NCBI GenBank assembly: GCA_944989445.1
Contig: CALYLW010000332.1
Span: 191,001 to 255,000, forward strand
Direction: 5' to 3'
DNA length: 64,000 bases
Source of the DNA: Ampullaceana balthica
Taxonomy: Eukaryota > Mollusca > Gastropoda > Lymnaeidae
Within the stretch, counting starts at the first letter, position 1. Every line of letters starts with the position of its first letter. Positions 33,268-48,200 of the stretch are shown in pieces. The notes beneath the pieces are model-generated. The model was not told the origin of the DNA. It made no database searches and saw only the letters and a list, made by a program, of their open reading frames with translations. Both the position numbers and the translations under genes were made by a program.

Positions 33268-36200
33268 GTAAAACCTGCACGTGTTCATATGATTTCAACA
33301 TATTTGTTTGCGCTATTCAACAGCATAAACTTTTATTGATAAAATTCAAAGTCTTCAATATATTACATCATTTAAAAGTAAGAGCTATTCAGACAATCTC
33401 CTTCGTTGGTTTTTGAGCAATTAAAAAAAATGTAATTTTTAACATTAAATAAATGATTGTTAAGTAAAAATAAAAATGTTATTTTACGTTAGTCCGTCAG
33501 ATATTCTTTAAAAAAGTCATACTTTTTGCAACGAATAGGTGCAATTTTAAATAGTTTTAAAGCATTTGATTTTTACTTTAAGTAGCTCTCACAATTCCAA
33601 ACTTTGTTCCACATATTGCAAATAGTGACTGTAATAAACCGTTGCATATATTTTTAACTTTGAAGTATGTTGATAGTTATTTACCTATATTTAAATTACA
33701 ATTCTCTAAAATGTCAAATAATATGACAAAATAATAGAAGCTGAAAAGTCATTTGTTTTCTTTCTCATGGTAACGTCTTTTTATGAACAGAATGTTCGCC
33801 TCTATTAGGAGATAAACTTTGATACGAAAAATTACACTTCATTTAAGAAATAAAAGAATAATATTTTTTCTTCCATCTATAAAAATAAAATATGTCTTTT
33901 CTGTTACCCCCCCCCCTCCCTCTACACCTGCTAAACAAATCAAACAAAACACCAACCCCCACAAAAAAGCTGAATTTACCAAAGAAACAATAACGTATCT
34001 GCGGCTACTAAACGGAACAAGAGACGCCAATACGTACCAAGGCCGTGTCGTTATTCAGTTCAACAACGAAGGCATCGACGGGGCCATCTGTGGAACATGG
34101 ACCAACAACAACGCCGCTGTAGTTTGCCGGATGCTAGGCTACAGGTCAGTAGCTGTGTCCTTCCCTGGATAAATAGATATAAGCAGTTAAATTATAATTG
34201 AACACAATTGTCAAAATATGAAAATTTGACAATCAAAATCATTATAAATCATGACTATCTTCAGAAAACAGATGACCATGAAAAGTTGAATTTTAAAATC
34301 TTGTGTTAACCCAGTGGCGTAGCAGCTGGAGGGGACGGTGTGGCGGTCCGCCCCGGGCGTCAAACATTTAGAGGGCGGTATTTGTGGGCATTAGAAAAGT
34401 AAAGCCATTTTTTTGAAGGGGGAAAACCAAGGGGAAACAAAAATATTATTACTTTCGAGTTTTTATTTACGGATTCGTGCAACATTTGTTTGATTACATT
34501 GTAGTTGTTATAACGAACGCAAAACCATTTAAAAATTTAAAATCGCTCAAAAAGGTATCGATTTGTTTGGAAAATTAAGCGGTATACGTCACAGATGGCG
34601 CTTTTATAAGAAAACTGCACACACCAAAAAAAAACACTTCATGGCTGGGACGAATAATGTGTACAATTAATATCATCACGACAGTTTTTGCGTGGAATTT
34701 TGACATGCGCAGAATGATGCGCTAACAAGTACCTACATTCAAATATTGTTTTTAACTTGCAAGTAGTAATTTATATTACTGTTTCAGTTTTCAGAAAATT
34801 ATTGTAAGGTAACTTACTAAAAGTTAAATTTATTTTGTTTTTATTGCATTAAAGTAGCAATATTTGTGTTTTTCATTCAAATACGGTTATACATTAAAAA
34901 TGTTACGCCTATCCAATTAAAGTAATGTCATGTGTAAATAAGTTGAATTCGTCCATTTTCTGAAAAAATATTAAGATTTATGACAAAAACGGGAAAATAT
35001 ACAAATTTATTCGTTAATAAAGACCACAATAACATAAATAAATTCGAAAAAGGCATACTTTAAAATTTCAAGCATCTTGGAAAAAATTGACATCTGAAGA
35101 AGTAACTAAAATAACGAGATCAGATGCTGGAATTTTACTTAATTCAATGCAATCTTTTTCATTTCTATATATCTCAATTTATGGGAACCCGTCTTTTAAA
35201 AAAATTAATGCAAACCCATTTCATGAAACAAAGAGATGTGCTAATACGGAACGCAGTTATAGAGAGTTGGAGATATCAACTGAACGCCGAGTTAGAAGGA
35301 GAAAAAATGTGATTTGGGAAAATTCAGAAGACGTGGTTCTATCTTTAGAGCAAGAAGTACAACGAGAAATGTTTTTTCAACAATTGCTATCAGTGCATTT
35401 TGTTGTGAAAGGATCTTCTCCAAACTGAAGTTAATACAAAAATATCTTCATTTCACAATGAGTGATTTAAGACTAAAAAATCTTGTAATATTGTCCATAG
35501 GTATTACAAATAAATTTAAATTTATGAAAGTTAGGTAAGTAAATGTATAAATATGTTTACATGCTAATGTATATAATTTCTTTGTTAATAAAAAAATATT
35601 TTAAAATAAAAAATGAAAGCATATTAATTGGTAATGTTTTTGGATGTAAATTTGGATGTTTGTCTCAATTTGTAAAAAAAAAGGGGGGGGGATAAACCGG
35701 CGACCTCAATAACTTTCTTGTTACCTTTAAAAAAGTATCTTGCATTTTTATAAATGTGAATTTATAGGTATATCATCTTATGCGGCCTCTTTTATTAATG
35801 CTTACATAAATAGGGCATGCAATGGTAAAAATGTTCCCCACCTTAACTTCGTTTCAATTACAACTATTTATTCATGTTCATTAATTTATAAAAACCATCA
35901 TATGATTGACTTAATAGGCTGTCCATAAATGACGTCACCCGATTTTGGCTGATTTTTCACCCCCTCCCCCCTCGTCCCACGCCGTCAAAAAAACACAAAA
36001 AAAAACAACAACTTAGAACCCTTCTTCAATATAAAATCACTAAGCTTCACCCCCTCCCAACCCATAAGCTTGTTTCAAATCATTTTTTGTGTGTCATTAA
36101 ATAAGTTTTTTAGTGTAAGGCTGCACTCAAATACCGTAACACGCGTGAAGCCATGTAAAACGTCATTAAATAAAGTGTTGGTAATCATATATTTAAGTGG

Positions 36201-39200
36201 AACTTTTATTTAAAGTTGTGCGTTTTGGTGCGACGTCAAATGTATGACTCAGGTGCGTGACGTCATTTATGAAGGACCCCTAAAAGGGCGGCAAATTAGA
36301 AACCGCCCCGGGTGGCAAAAGTTCTAGCTACGCCACTGTGTTAACCCCTCACTCTGACATGGTGTCATCAGGTGAATTTGGCGCCCCTGTACCAGCCTGG
36401 CTATGTACGCCTCTGAATACATGGTATAATTAGATACAATGTAATCAACCAGTCTGTCAAAATATATTTAAACATATTGTAATCACTTCCGACAACCCCT
36501 TCATATTTTGTAAGGGGCGATGACTCGAACAATTTCATGAAACGCCGATTTGTTTAGCTTTTTTCTGTCAAAACCGTCACCGATTAAATAAATTTATTCC
36601 GTTTGGAACATATAAAAACTAGGTACACTATTAAAATCAAGCCTTTAACCCTAAAGGTTATTTTTTAATTAAAATTATTCTAACACACCCTTCAAAAGAA
36701 TTATATCACTGCCGATAAGGAATTCGAAAATACAGCACACTAGACATCCCCATGCTAAGAAATTCTGTTGCACACGTCACCGATAAAAAAAACTGCGCTT
36801 TTATTAGTATAAATGTGACGTAGAACGCAAAAACCCCGATATAGCCGTATGAGTTGAGTGTAGATCGCCATGACAGTTTTTGCGTGAATTTTCCATATGC
36901 GCAGAAAGATGCGCGAATGAGTATATAAGTGCCTACCTAAAGGAATTGGAGGCCCTTGGGGGACGTCCATAAATGACGTCACGCACCTAGAGGGGGGGAG
37001 GGGGTCACACTTGTGTGACGTTGCCTGACGAGGGGGAGGGAGGGGGTTGAAGAAATGTGACGTCACATCAAAAGGGTAACTTTAAATAAAACATCCACTG
37101 AAATATTTGGTGCTTACAATTTATTTAATGACTTTTTTTTTCTTTAAAAAAAAATCAGTGCTTCTCAGTGTGCTGGTCGGTAGGCCATCAGACGCTGGTT
37201 GGCGTATGCTATCAAGACACGAAAATTAAATCTAATTATAATCCTTAAGTTTGAGAATCCACAAGATAACATATGAAATTGTTACACTGCGTCGTTTGAT
37301 GTTGAGATCAAAGCATTTGTGATCTAACCGCAGCTCCGTTTGGTTCTCTCATGCCCGTTACCACAAAATATACAATTTTATGTATGCGTTACCCCCCCTC
37401 CCCCCCAGACTCTAGGTCCTGCTCATGTGACTCGGGGATTTGGGGGAGCGTCTTTAGCACCCCGCCCCCCCCGAAAATGCTACTGGTGAGTTTTATAAGC
37501 ATGACAAGTGTCTAAAAATGATTTGAATAGGATTATGTGTAGGTATTTTAAGTCAAAACGACACGGAATATTCTTTTTCTTTAAAAGGGGAGGGGGAGGG
37601 AATCTATTTGATAGAATTAAAAACTTTTAAGTTTGATATAATTGTTCGATGGTTTTTTATAAAACGCCCCTGGCCATTCTAGTCTTCTAGATCAGTGCTT
37701 CTCAAAGTGGTGGTCCGCGGACCGATGCCAACCGCTGCCGGTCCGCAGATGTTCTCAAAAATAGGACAGAAAAAAATGTCAGTGCAGGGAAAATAGTTCA
37801 CAGGTCCCTGGTACAATGGAAAAAATTCCTGCTGGTCCGCAATACTAAAAAGTATGAGAAGCACTGTTCTAGATATAATGATAAATGAGCCCATTTAAAA
37901 TTAGTCAAGTATTCATTTACTTTATTGAATGCATCAAATTCTTGACATTGCAATTCGAGAGGAGAACAAAACAACTTTTCTTCTTAGCTCAGTTTTTAAG
38001 ACATTAATTTTAAATATCACAGAAATGATACGTGATAAAGACAAGTCATGTGGATTAAGATTATTGTCACTCGTGTCAATATAAATGAAAGTATGGTAGA
38101 TTTAGGTGTCTTCATATAGTGCGTAGGTAAGAAATCTACATAGTTGTCAAATTTAAAAAAAATGTATTTTCTGGAAGGAACCTGTTTAATAATGGGCATA
38201 TGTTCCAAGCGTACACGTACACATGACGTATTTTAATATATCTAGCGGATTGTAGTGGATGTTATATGTCCCAAATGAGTCTGCATTACCCCCAAGAATT
38301 CCCTTTTTGACCCCAGTTCAGGTTATTTACCTCTGTTCGCCGACCTCTGTCTTACGGGATGCCCGTCAGTCAATTGAGGGATTTTAAAAAAATACATTTT
38401 AAAAATGTTATTTTTAAATATTTTTTTTCTAAACAAAGACGTTAACCGTGATGATCAATAGTCAATGTTTAATTTGTATTCATTAAAAATAAAATATAAG
38501 CTAAGGGTGTTAACACAGTTCGTTTTCTGAAGGCCGGTTAAACGTTTTTAAAAATGATTCACGCGGGTTACGATATTACAATTTAGATCTTCACTAAATA
38601 AATAATAAATACTTAAATGAAAATAAATGTGATTTGAAATATACTTATTTTCAAATAGTAAATAAAGTTGTTGTTTTTTTGTTTCTTTGTTATTAATTTT
38701 TTTGTTGTAATTTTTTATTTTTTTGGAGGGGGGGGGGTCAAAGATTTGTGACGTATTTTTAGAGGGGGGGTCTAAGTTTTTGTGACGTCGCGTGACGAGG
38801 GGGGGGGGAGGGGGTCAAAAATCGGCAAAAATCGCGTGACGTCATTTATGGACGGCCCCTTGGGTATAATAGTAATAGTTCTAATAGCCTATCCTATAAT
38901 ATAATATATATATATATATATTTAATTAAAAAGAAAAATTATTTTTAAAAAAGATTCCCTATCTAAAAATCAAACCCTGTAAAAAAAAATTAATTTAAAA
39001 AAAATATTCTACCATGCGAAAATCGAACCCAGTAGCACAACGTCAACTGTCCTTGACTCTACCTCACGGCCACGAAGACATGATGTATAATTATCATTTT
39101 AAAGTATAGAGACCCTGGGTCCGAATAGAACAGAATTCTGGGGATAACGTTGAAAATTATTCGCATAATTCTGGGGATAACCACTCCGTTTTAAAAATAT

Positions 39201-42200
39201 TTCTAACAATGAAATTTTTTTTGACTAATGTTACTTAAGATGATATTCTCAGTTAAAATTATAAATTAAATTTTCAACTTAAACAAACATTATTATCAGA
39301 GAAATGTTAATGTCTTCCGTCATTTAATTCTTAACTTGTAGAATTATTTTTCTCCAGTGCTGGCAACAGCGTGGCTTATCACCAAGGATACGGAAGGGGA
39401 AATCATAACTTTCTGATGAGCAGCCTGAAATGTAATGGCTCAGAGGAATTACTTACTGATTGTGATAAGGATGCAATAGTTAATTGCCCATATGACGTAA
39501 GTTCTGAAATGTTTCAAAGAGGTTCCTCGACCAAAATGAATAAAGACCTAAAGAACCACGATGTTTACATTTGCATCTACTGCTTTGTTTACTGCCGTGC
39601 ATTTATTTAGAGCATATTTCACTACAAACCTAACTGGTTTCCATGTTACATGTATAAAATCACCTATTCTCCATTTAAACTTTATAATGAGAAGTTTAAA
39701 ATCAAATTCCCCAATAGTTTATAATTTTAAAGAAAATCGTACCATACAACCCCAATGTATTTGCCTTATCAGACCACCCGTACCACATGAGTCATACAGA
39801 CAAGCCCAATATATTTGCCTTATCAGACCGCCAGTACCACATGAGTCATACATTATGATACATACAAGCCCAATATGTTTGCCTTATCAGACCGCCAGTA
39901 CCACATGAGTCATACATACAAGCTCAATATATTCGCCTTATCAGACCACCCGTACCACATGAGTCATACATACATGCCCAATATATTCGCCTTATCAGAC
40001 AGCCAGTACCACATGAGTCATACATACAAGCCCAATATATTTGCCTTATCAGACCGCCAGTACCATATGAGTCATACATACAAGCTCAATATATTCGCCT
40101 TATCAGACCACCAGTACCGCATGAGTCATACATACAAGCCCAGTATATTTGCCTTATCAGACAGCCAGTACCGCATGAGTCATACATACAAGCCCAGTAT
40201 ATTTGCCTTATCAGACAGCCAGTATCACATGAGTCATACATACAAGCCCAATATATTTGCCTTATCAGACAGCCAGTACCACATGAGTCATACATACAAG
40301 CACAATATATTCGCCTTATCAGACCACCCGTACCACATGAGTCATACATACAAGCACAATATATTTGCCTTATCAGACCACCCGTACCACATGAGTCATA
40401 CATACAAGCACAATATATTTGCCTTATCAGACCACCCGTACCACATGAGTCATACAGACAAGCCCAATATATTTGCCTTATCAGACCACCCGTACCACAT
40501 GAGTCATACATACAAGCACAATATATTTGCCTTATCAGACCACCCGTACCACATGAGTCATACATACAAGCACAATATATTTGCTTTATCAGACCACCCG
40601 TACCACATGAGTCATACATACAAGCACAATATATTTGCTTTATCAGACCACCCGTACCACATGAGTCATACATACAAGCCCAATATATTCGCCTTATCAG
40701 ACAGCCAGTACCGCATGAGTCATACATACAAGCACAATATATTTGCCTTATCAGACCGCCCGTACCACATGAGTCATACATACAAGCACAATATATTTGC
40801 CTTATCAGACCGCCCGTACCACATGAGTCATACATACAAGCCCAATATATTTGCCTTATCAGACCACCCGTACCACATGAGATATACATACAAGCCGTAC
40901 CATATCAATCGTAATCAGTCTGGAGAATAGACTAATCCATGAATATGGGACTCTTACACCACATGGGATCAACGTTGTGTTCGCACTGACAATCTGATTG
41001 ATTGGCCACACCCACCCTTTCCTTTCCTATTTAAGCTCTTACTTTTCTCTCCTTGCTTTATCTCTACTGGACTACTTGGATTTCACCGCAGCTAAGTGTT
41101 TTTTTTTATATTATTTCGTTTTATTCGTTTCATTTGTGTACTATTTGTCCGTTGAAGAAGGCTCTTTGGCGAAACGTTCGCTGTTGTGTTACGTCCTGTC
41201 AGGCCTACTAATACCATGTTTTTATTTTATGCATTTACCATATCAATCGTACTACAGTAATTATACTTTTAACAGTTATTTAGAACTTGAACTTTGACAT
41301 CTTAAAGTTTTAAAATACTTTAAATGAAAAAAAATAAATAATTTCTGCACATAGAATAAACAAAGAAAAGAAAGACGCAAGATGTTTGATTTAAATTTGT
41401 CTGACTGTTTGTTCTTCAACTTTCAGTCTCCTGACGTTGTCGTATCCTGCTCGAACCCAGTAACTCCAATGGAGAGATACGCCTATGGAGACGCAACCCA
41501 GGCCAACAGAGTTGCTGCAACTACAGTCCCAATGTTCGTTCTGACAAACTATCAATATTTCACAAACTGCTGTAAGCCATTTTTTTCTCTTAGTGAATTT
41601 TTGCATAAGCATTTTTAAGCTCAGTGCTGCTATAAACCATGATCTAATTTTGCGGCGAGATCAATTATTATTATCTTGCACTATTGAGAACTTTCACACA
41701 TATTATAATATAAAACTTTATACTGTCCATATCTTTTATCTTTAAATCAAAGAAAAACGAGCTTTTTAGTCTTGATTTTTCAGATCTAATAACACATATA
41801 AAACCAATAACTAAAGAAAAATAATTAAACACACAATTTAATGTTGAGGTTTATATATACATATTTTTATTTTATTTTATTATTTTAAATGTTATTTAAT
41901 TAATTTTTTTAATAGAAAAATTTTAAATGTGGATACTACTATTTCAAATCAATTCAAAAGAAAAAATCCAATGTTAAGGTCTTTTTGTGTTTTTGTTTTC
42001 TTCTAAATTTTTTTATTAATATAACTTACAGATAAGACTATAAAATGTTGGTTTTATTTACTTATATTTTAAAAAATGAATAAAATGTGTCATTCAGTTA
42101 TCTTATCTTATCTTATCTTATCTTATCTTATCTGTTACAGACGCTCCTTCTATACAGTAAATTATTGTGTCCTACACTTATCTATGGTTTGTGTCTAGTC

Positions 42201-45200
42201 CTGCATTCTTATTAGAGTTTTAAATGTTGATAAAGTGTTGGTTTTCCTGCTTTATTTAGGCAACGCATTCCACGCCCGCATTCAGGACGGGAAGAACGAG
42301 AATTTGTATGTGTTTGTTCTTGCTTTTGGAATAAGGAAGGTGTTTTTACCCTGTTATCTATCTGAGGGTTGTATTAATTTATCCTTGTGTTTTATTTCTA
42401 AATTAGAATTAATTGCTTTATCTATGATTACTACTTTACTCTCAGTTTTTCTATCCTCTAGTGTTTCAAGGTTTAGTGATTCAACTAATGGTGTTACTCT
42501 TGTAAGTTTTGAGTATTCTCTAGTATTGAATCTGGAAGCTCTTATTTCGAGTTTGTTCTAGTTTATCAATGTTTTCTTTGGTTGATGGGTCTCATACAGA
42601 AGATGAATATTCTAGTACAGGTCTCACCAGAGCGAGGTAGCATTTTAATGTTATATTCTTATTACATCTGTAAAAGTTTCTTTTTAAAACTCCATCACAA
42701 CTTCATAGACTTTAAGAAAGCCTTTGAGCGAGTATGGCACGAGGGACTTTGGCAAGTGATGAGAAGTTTCAACATTAAAGAAGGGCTGGGAAAGGTGATC
42801 GAAGAACTTTACAATCAGGCAAGCAGTGCAGTTTTATTTAAATGCTGCGTAGTGGGCTTCTTCAAAACGACGATCGGATTCCGCCAGGGCTGCATTCTCT
42901 CACCTGTCGTGTTCAATATCTTCATTGAAAAAATCATGCAATAAACTCTCAGTGATCACAATACATCAATCTCTATAGGTGGAAGACCCTTATGCAACTT
43001 ACGATTTGCTGATGACATAGATCTTTTGGCTGGGAGCAGTAAAGAACTGCAGGTGCTCACTGACAAAATTGCAGACAGATCAGGTGCATATGGGATGGAA
43101 ATTAGCTCAGAGAAAAGCAAGATATTGGTTAATTCCTCAGCTGCCCGTATGGCCAACATCGAACTGAACCAGCAAAAGCTGGTGGAGGTACATAACTTTA
43201 AATATCTAGGAGCAATTATATCGAGAGATGGTACAAAATAAGCTGAAATTCGAGCTAGAGTTGGGTCGGGAATGGCCGCAATGACGAAGTTGACCAAAAT
43301 ATGGAACAGCAAAATTATTAGCCTGCCAACAAAGCTCAGGCTTTACAGAGTTCTCGTTAAAACCATTGTCCTTTACAGATGTGAGACCTGGGCACTAATG
43401 GCAGCCACTGAAAGCGAGCTGCAGGCATTTGAAAACAAATGCAAGAGGAAAATTCTCCAGATATCCTATTTAGAACATAAGATCAATGAATACGCCTGTG
43501 ACAGAAAAACTCTATTGCGGATCATCAAGAAATCATAACAACAATTAAGAGACGTGAGATGGCATGGTTCGGTCATGTACGGCGACATGATATCCTGACA
43601 AAAATTATCCTTCAAGGCACTGAAGAAGGGGGCCGCCGAAGAGGTCGATAACAGAAAAGCTGGCTGGATAACATAAAGGAATGGACAGGGATGAAATTGT
43701 ATGAATTATTGGCCACCGCTCAAAATAGACATATATGGTGATCGTTGTCTGTTGATGTGTCCATGCGTTCTCAACGACCGCAACTGTCACGGGACTGATG
43801 ATGATGTAGGTTTTGTTTGATTTTTCAATAACTTCATTGACATGGGGATTCCATGATAGTTTCTCATTTTTTATTACTCCTAAGTATTTTACATCTTTAG
43901 TTTGGATTAGTTCTTTTCAATGAATGAATTATTTTGAATTTATGTGTTTCTTTTTTCTTTGTTACCCTTAACAGTTGTCACTTTTCTGGGTGGAAAGACA
44001 TACTCCAGTTAGTTTCCAATTTTCTCAATTCATCTAGGTCTTTTTGTAAAGTTTTGCTATCTTGTTCTGATTTAATTGTTCTATAGATTATACAATCATC
44101 AGGAGATAACCTACTTTACTTCCTTTTGAGATGTTGTTGGGTAAATCATATACATATATATAAATTAAAAAGAGTAAGGGACCTAGCACAGTTCCTTGTG
44201 GAACTCCTGAGTTAAACGTTATTGGTGCAGATTTAGATTTTTCTGCCACCATTGAAAGAAAAACTACTGTTTGTGCTCTTGTTTAGTCTTAATTTGATTT
44301 TGTTAACTGTCTTCTTGCAGGTTCACCAAAAAATACATCGAAAAACTTTTTTAAAAAAAAATATATAATTTAGCTCACAGTATATTTATTTAAAATTTAA
44401 AAAAAAACGCTACCACATCAATCCACTACTTCATTCACTTATCGGCTCCCTGTACATGCACGCATTAATTATAAACATACATATATTTTTTTTTGTTCCT
44501 AAGACACACACTAAAACGTTTGACGAAAGTTTTTTTCTCTCTCTTATATTGTGCCCCCAAAACAATGGAAGTATCTAATAAAATATAATCGGAATATACC
44601 TACTAAGACATTAAAGACTGCACTCAAAACATGTTTTTAAACTTTACTTACCAAATGAACAATCGAACACTCCTCTGGCTGATGAACTTAGCTTACAGGG
44701 TGGGCCAATAAAAGTGATAACATCTCGTAAAATGTGATTAAAATAGTTTACTGGTTTACATACTTAAATATTTAGATATATGACGTAATTATTTCGACTA
44801 TTTCCGGTCGCCATTTTTTATTTTGATCCGTCAATTATCGTTTACGTCATCAGCTTGTTTAAATGTTTTACCATGAATTACAAAAATCACCGCAGAAGAC
44901 CGTATTCTGATTAAACATTTGCGAATTGAAAAAACCGTGGGGTGCGAGGAAAATGACCAATGAGTTTCCAAACAAAGTCTGGAGCATAGCAAGTGTCGGT
45001 CGGGTTATCTATAAAATTGACGACAACGGTTCAACGGAACGTAAAATAGGAAGTGGTCGGACAAATACTTTAAGAACACAACAGAACATTGAACGAGTGA
45101 ATGAGCTTATCTGCAGTCACAAAAGTCCGCAGAAAATATAGAAACTTGTATACCACGGTCTTCGGCTCGACTTATAGTAAAGCAAGATTTACAACTTAAA

Positions 45201-48200
45201 ACATGCAAGGGTGTGATCGGGCAGATGATCAATGAAGCTGGCAAGTTGAAACGCTTGCAACGCAGTCGACAGCTACTTGAACGATTTAATAATGAGAAAA
45301 GTGTATGAAGCATCTGGTTAACAGACGAAAAGACATATACTATTACCACGCAAGTTAATTCTCAAAACGATCGTGTTTATTCCGTTGCAACAAAGAAAAC
45401 ACAGGTTCAAGAAAGTTGAATTATACGAGAGCGTAACCATTTCAGCCGCGGTACCATTGTATCAGTTGGTGTGTCTCGAATGTGGACAACTAGTGTAGTG
45501 TTCGTTGAAGCAGGCGCCAAAGTAAACAGTGAATATTATTGTGAACAAGTTCTCAGACGAGGATTGTTGCATGACATTCAAGCGAAATGTGGTCGCCATA
45601 CCTGAACATTGCAGCAAGATGGAGCTCCATTTCACACAGCCAGAACTAAAGCAGGATGGAGTTCCATCTCACACAGCCAGAACTACAGCAGGATGGAGCT
45701 CCATCTCACACAGCCAGAACTACAGCAGGATGGAGCTCCATCTCACACAGCCAGAACTACAGCAGGATGGAGCTCCATCTCACACAGCCAGAACTACAGC
45801 AGGATGGAGCTCCATCTCACACAGCCAGAACTACAGCAGGATGGAGCTCCATCTCACACAGCCAGAACTACAGCAGGATGGAGCTCCATCTCACACAACC
45901 ATAACTACAGCAGGATGGAGCTCCATCTCACACAGCCATAACTACAGCAGGATGGGGCTCCATCTCACACAGCCATAACAACAGCAGGATGGAGCTCCAT
46001 CTCACAGAGCCAGAACTACAGCAGGACGGAGCTCCATCTCACACAGCAAGAACTACAGCAGGACGGAGCTTCATCTCACACAGCCATAACTACAGCAGGA
46101 TGGAGCTCCATCTCACACAGCCATAACTACAGCAGGATGGAGCTCCATCTCACACAGAAAGAACTACAGCATGACGGAGCTCCATCTCACACAGCCAAAC
46201 CTACAGCAGAGCAGAGCTCGATCTCACACAGCCAGAACTACAATAAACTTTCTTCGTCGGGAGAATATTAATTTCATCGAGCCAGATATGTGGCCATCGA
46301 ACAGCCCAGATTTAAACCCATGAGTAGATTATGCCATATGGGGGGGGGGTGCTTTGCAAAGAAAAATTCTCCCTTCTGCGAAAATCTACCCCAGTTGAGC
46401 AGCTCAAGTTGGCAACAATCCAGGAATGGCGAAATCTGGTGCAACGTTTCATTGACAGAAACAAAAACGAGTGGCGTCAACGCTTAGAAAAAGTCATTTA
46501 GAGTGAGAGGCAAGGAGGACACATTTAACATGGTTTCAGATTAGCTAAATATTTTGCAAAAAAACAAGTCCATGAAGAATTATAATTAATTAAATTATAT
46601 TTTGAAATAACTCATATGATACGAGATGTTCTCACTTATATTGGCACGACCTCTATGTGCACCTTAATATCATTAAAAAAATTTATTTATAATTAAGCAA
46701 TGAAAGTTTTAAATTGAATGCATTACAAAAGTGTGTGTGTGTTACTATATATATGTAAAGCGTGGAGGGACCAGCTGCTCACTGAATTAACGAGTTATAA
46801 AATGTTACAAATTATTTTTTAAATCCTTTATATTAACTCATGGTGTCTGTTTGTTTGAACCCTTGATTGCTTGCTTGATTGTCGGTCGCCAAAACTTTGG
46901 ATCGATTTTTAACCCACTTCCTCGTAAGCTAGCGAGCTGATATGTAGCAAGCAGTTTCGTAGCGATGATGAAAACTATGTATCAAAATTTCAGATCGATT
47001 GCATGTACTGTAATTAAATTATTGAATTTTTAGATTATTTTATTTATCTCTATGTATCATATTATTTTTTGAGATAGAGTGTCGCGGTGAGTATTATATT
47101 GAACAAACTTTCTGTCGCGTAATAAGGTGCGTATTTTATTGACAACACATTTTATAAACATATTCCTGATCGGTGTACATTATAGTAAACACGTTTTACG
47201 AGACATAGCTACAATTTTGTATTTTTGGATGGTCTTGCGCTGCGTATTATTATGAACATTCTTTTAGTTACGTCTCGTATATAAAGGATTTATAGTGAAA
47301 AACTTGGTTTTTTTACGGGTTTTTAAAAATTATTATTTGTTTGGCATGTTAAGAGTAGACATATTAAAATTATCATTTTTAAAATACAATCATTAATTCG
47401 TTTAACCTGTGAGGGATTGGAATAAGTAAGTTCAAGAAAATTGTGTTTAAACTGTTATAGTTCGACATTTTTATTTTTACAATACAATTAAACTTTCTTT
47501 TATTTGATATGAAAAGCAACACCAGGTAATATCAGGCTACACGGTCTTAGTGACAGACCAGGTATGGGCTACGTCCAGGTGAATGTCAACGGTGTCTGGC
47601 AGTACATCTGTGATGACAGGTGGAGTGAAAATGATGCCAAAGTTGTCTGCAGAGAGCTCTGTTACAAGTAATCATTTTACACTTTGTTAGAACTAGATTC
47701 AACTATATGTATTGACAGCGAGTGTTATATTGAAATGTAACTTAAGGTTGATATGAAATGTAAGGTGCATCAGGACCGGACGAACACTCCGTTTATCCGT
47801 GCATAGGTACGGAGTTTAAAAAAAAATCGAGCCGCGCAAAATTCATTTTATGGAACTGCGGAGAACGTCCAGAAAATTGAATTTAAAAAACAAGACTTAA
47901 AAATAAGTCCATAAAGCGTCTTTTAAATATTATATTGTATACAATTATCCCTTTAAATAATATGCGACTTATAAATATTATTTTATAAATAAAAATTCGC
48001 TTTAAGCCCGGACTGCTTTGCGTATATTGAGAGGTTTTACCATTTGGTCTTCGGCGCAAGTGGTGTATTAAGATATTTTGTTACCGGAAATTATAAATTT
48101 GGCCCCCGATTCCTCCCATTTAACCAAATCAGTTTTTTGTCTCTACTGCAAAGTTTTACATCTTTGTTAGCAGACGATGGTTATGGAGATAGACGACACA

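Larger units (their letters stand above)
34312..36338. mobile_element. hAT element, 2.0 kb, TSD TGTTAACC, gene B intron 2
   Basis: Exact 8-bp direct repeats TGTTAACC at 34304-34311 and 36339-36346. Ends CAGTGGCGTAGCagctggag and ctagCTACGCCACTG are inverted, and 'cgccccgggcg/tgg' recurs just inside both. It carries a hAT transposase remnant and a later TGACGTCA-TIR insertion. Most of the transposase is gone, so it is defective. Confidence 0.85.
44696..46653 (+). mobile_element. mariner/Tc1-superfamily element, TA target site, gene B intron 4
   Basis: Inverted ends (left caGGGTGGGCCAATAAAAGT, right cttatatTGGCACGACCtc) with 'gataacatctcgta' / 'tacgagatgttctca' inside, flanked by TA at 44694 and 46654. 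It contains a broken transposase whose second catalytic Asp motif has become a tandem array. Confidence 0.82.

Noticed and set aside
39875..40930. 351-codon sense and 267-codon antisense frames as genes
   Set aside because: Both are translations of the 54-bp minisatellite; openness on both strands is a property of the unit.
42262..42310. Extra gene B exon after 'tttatttag' (gcaacgcattccacgcccgc...)
   Set aside because: It is the antisense of the C-terminal end of the Jockey/CR1 LINE (NKHIQILVLPVLNAG...), and gene A has no matching exon.
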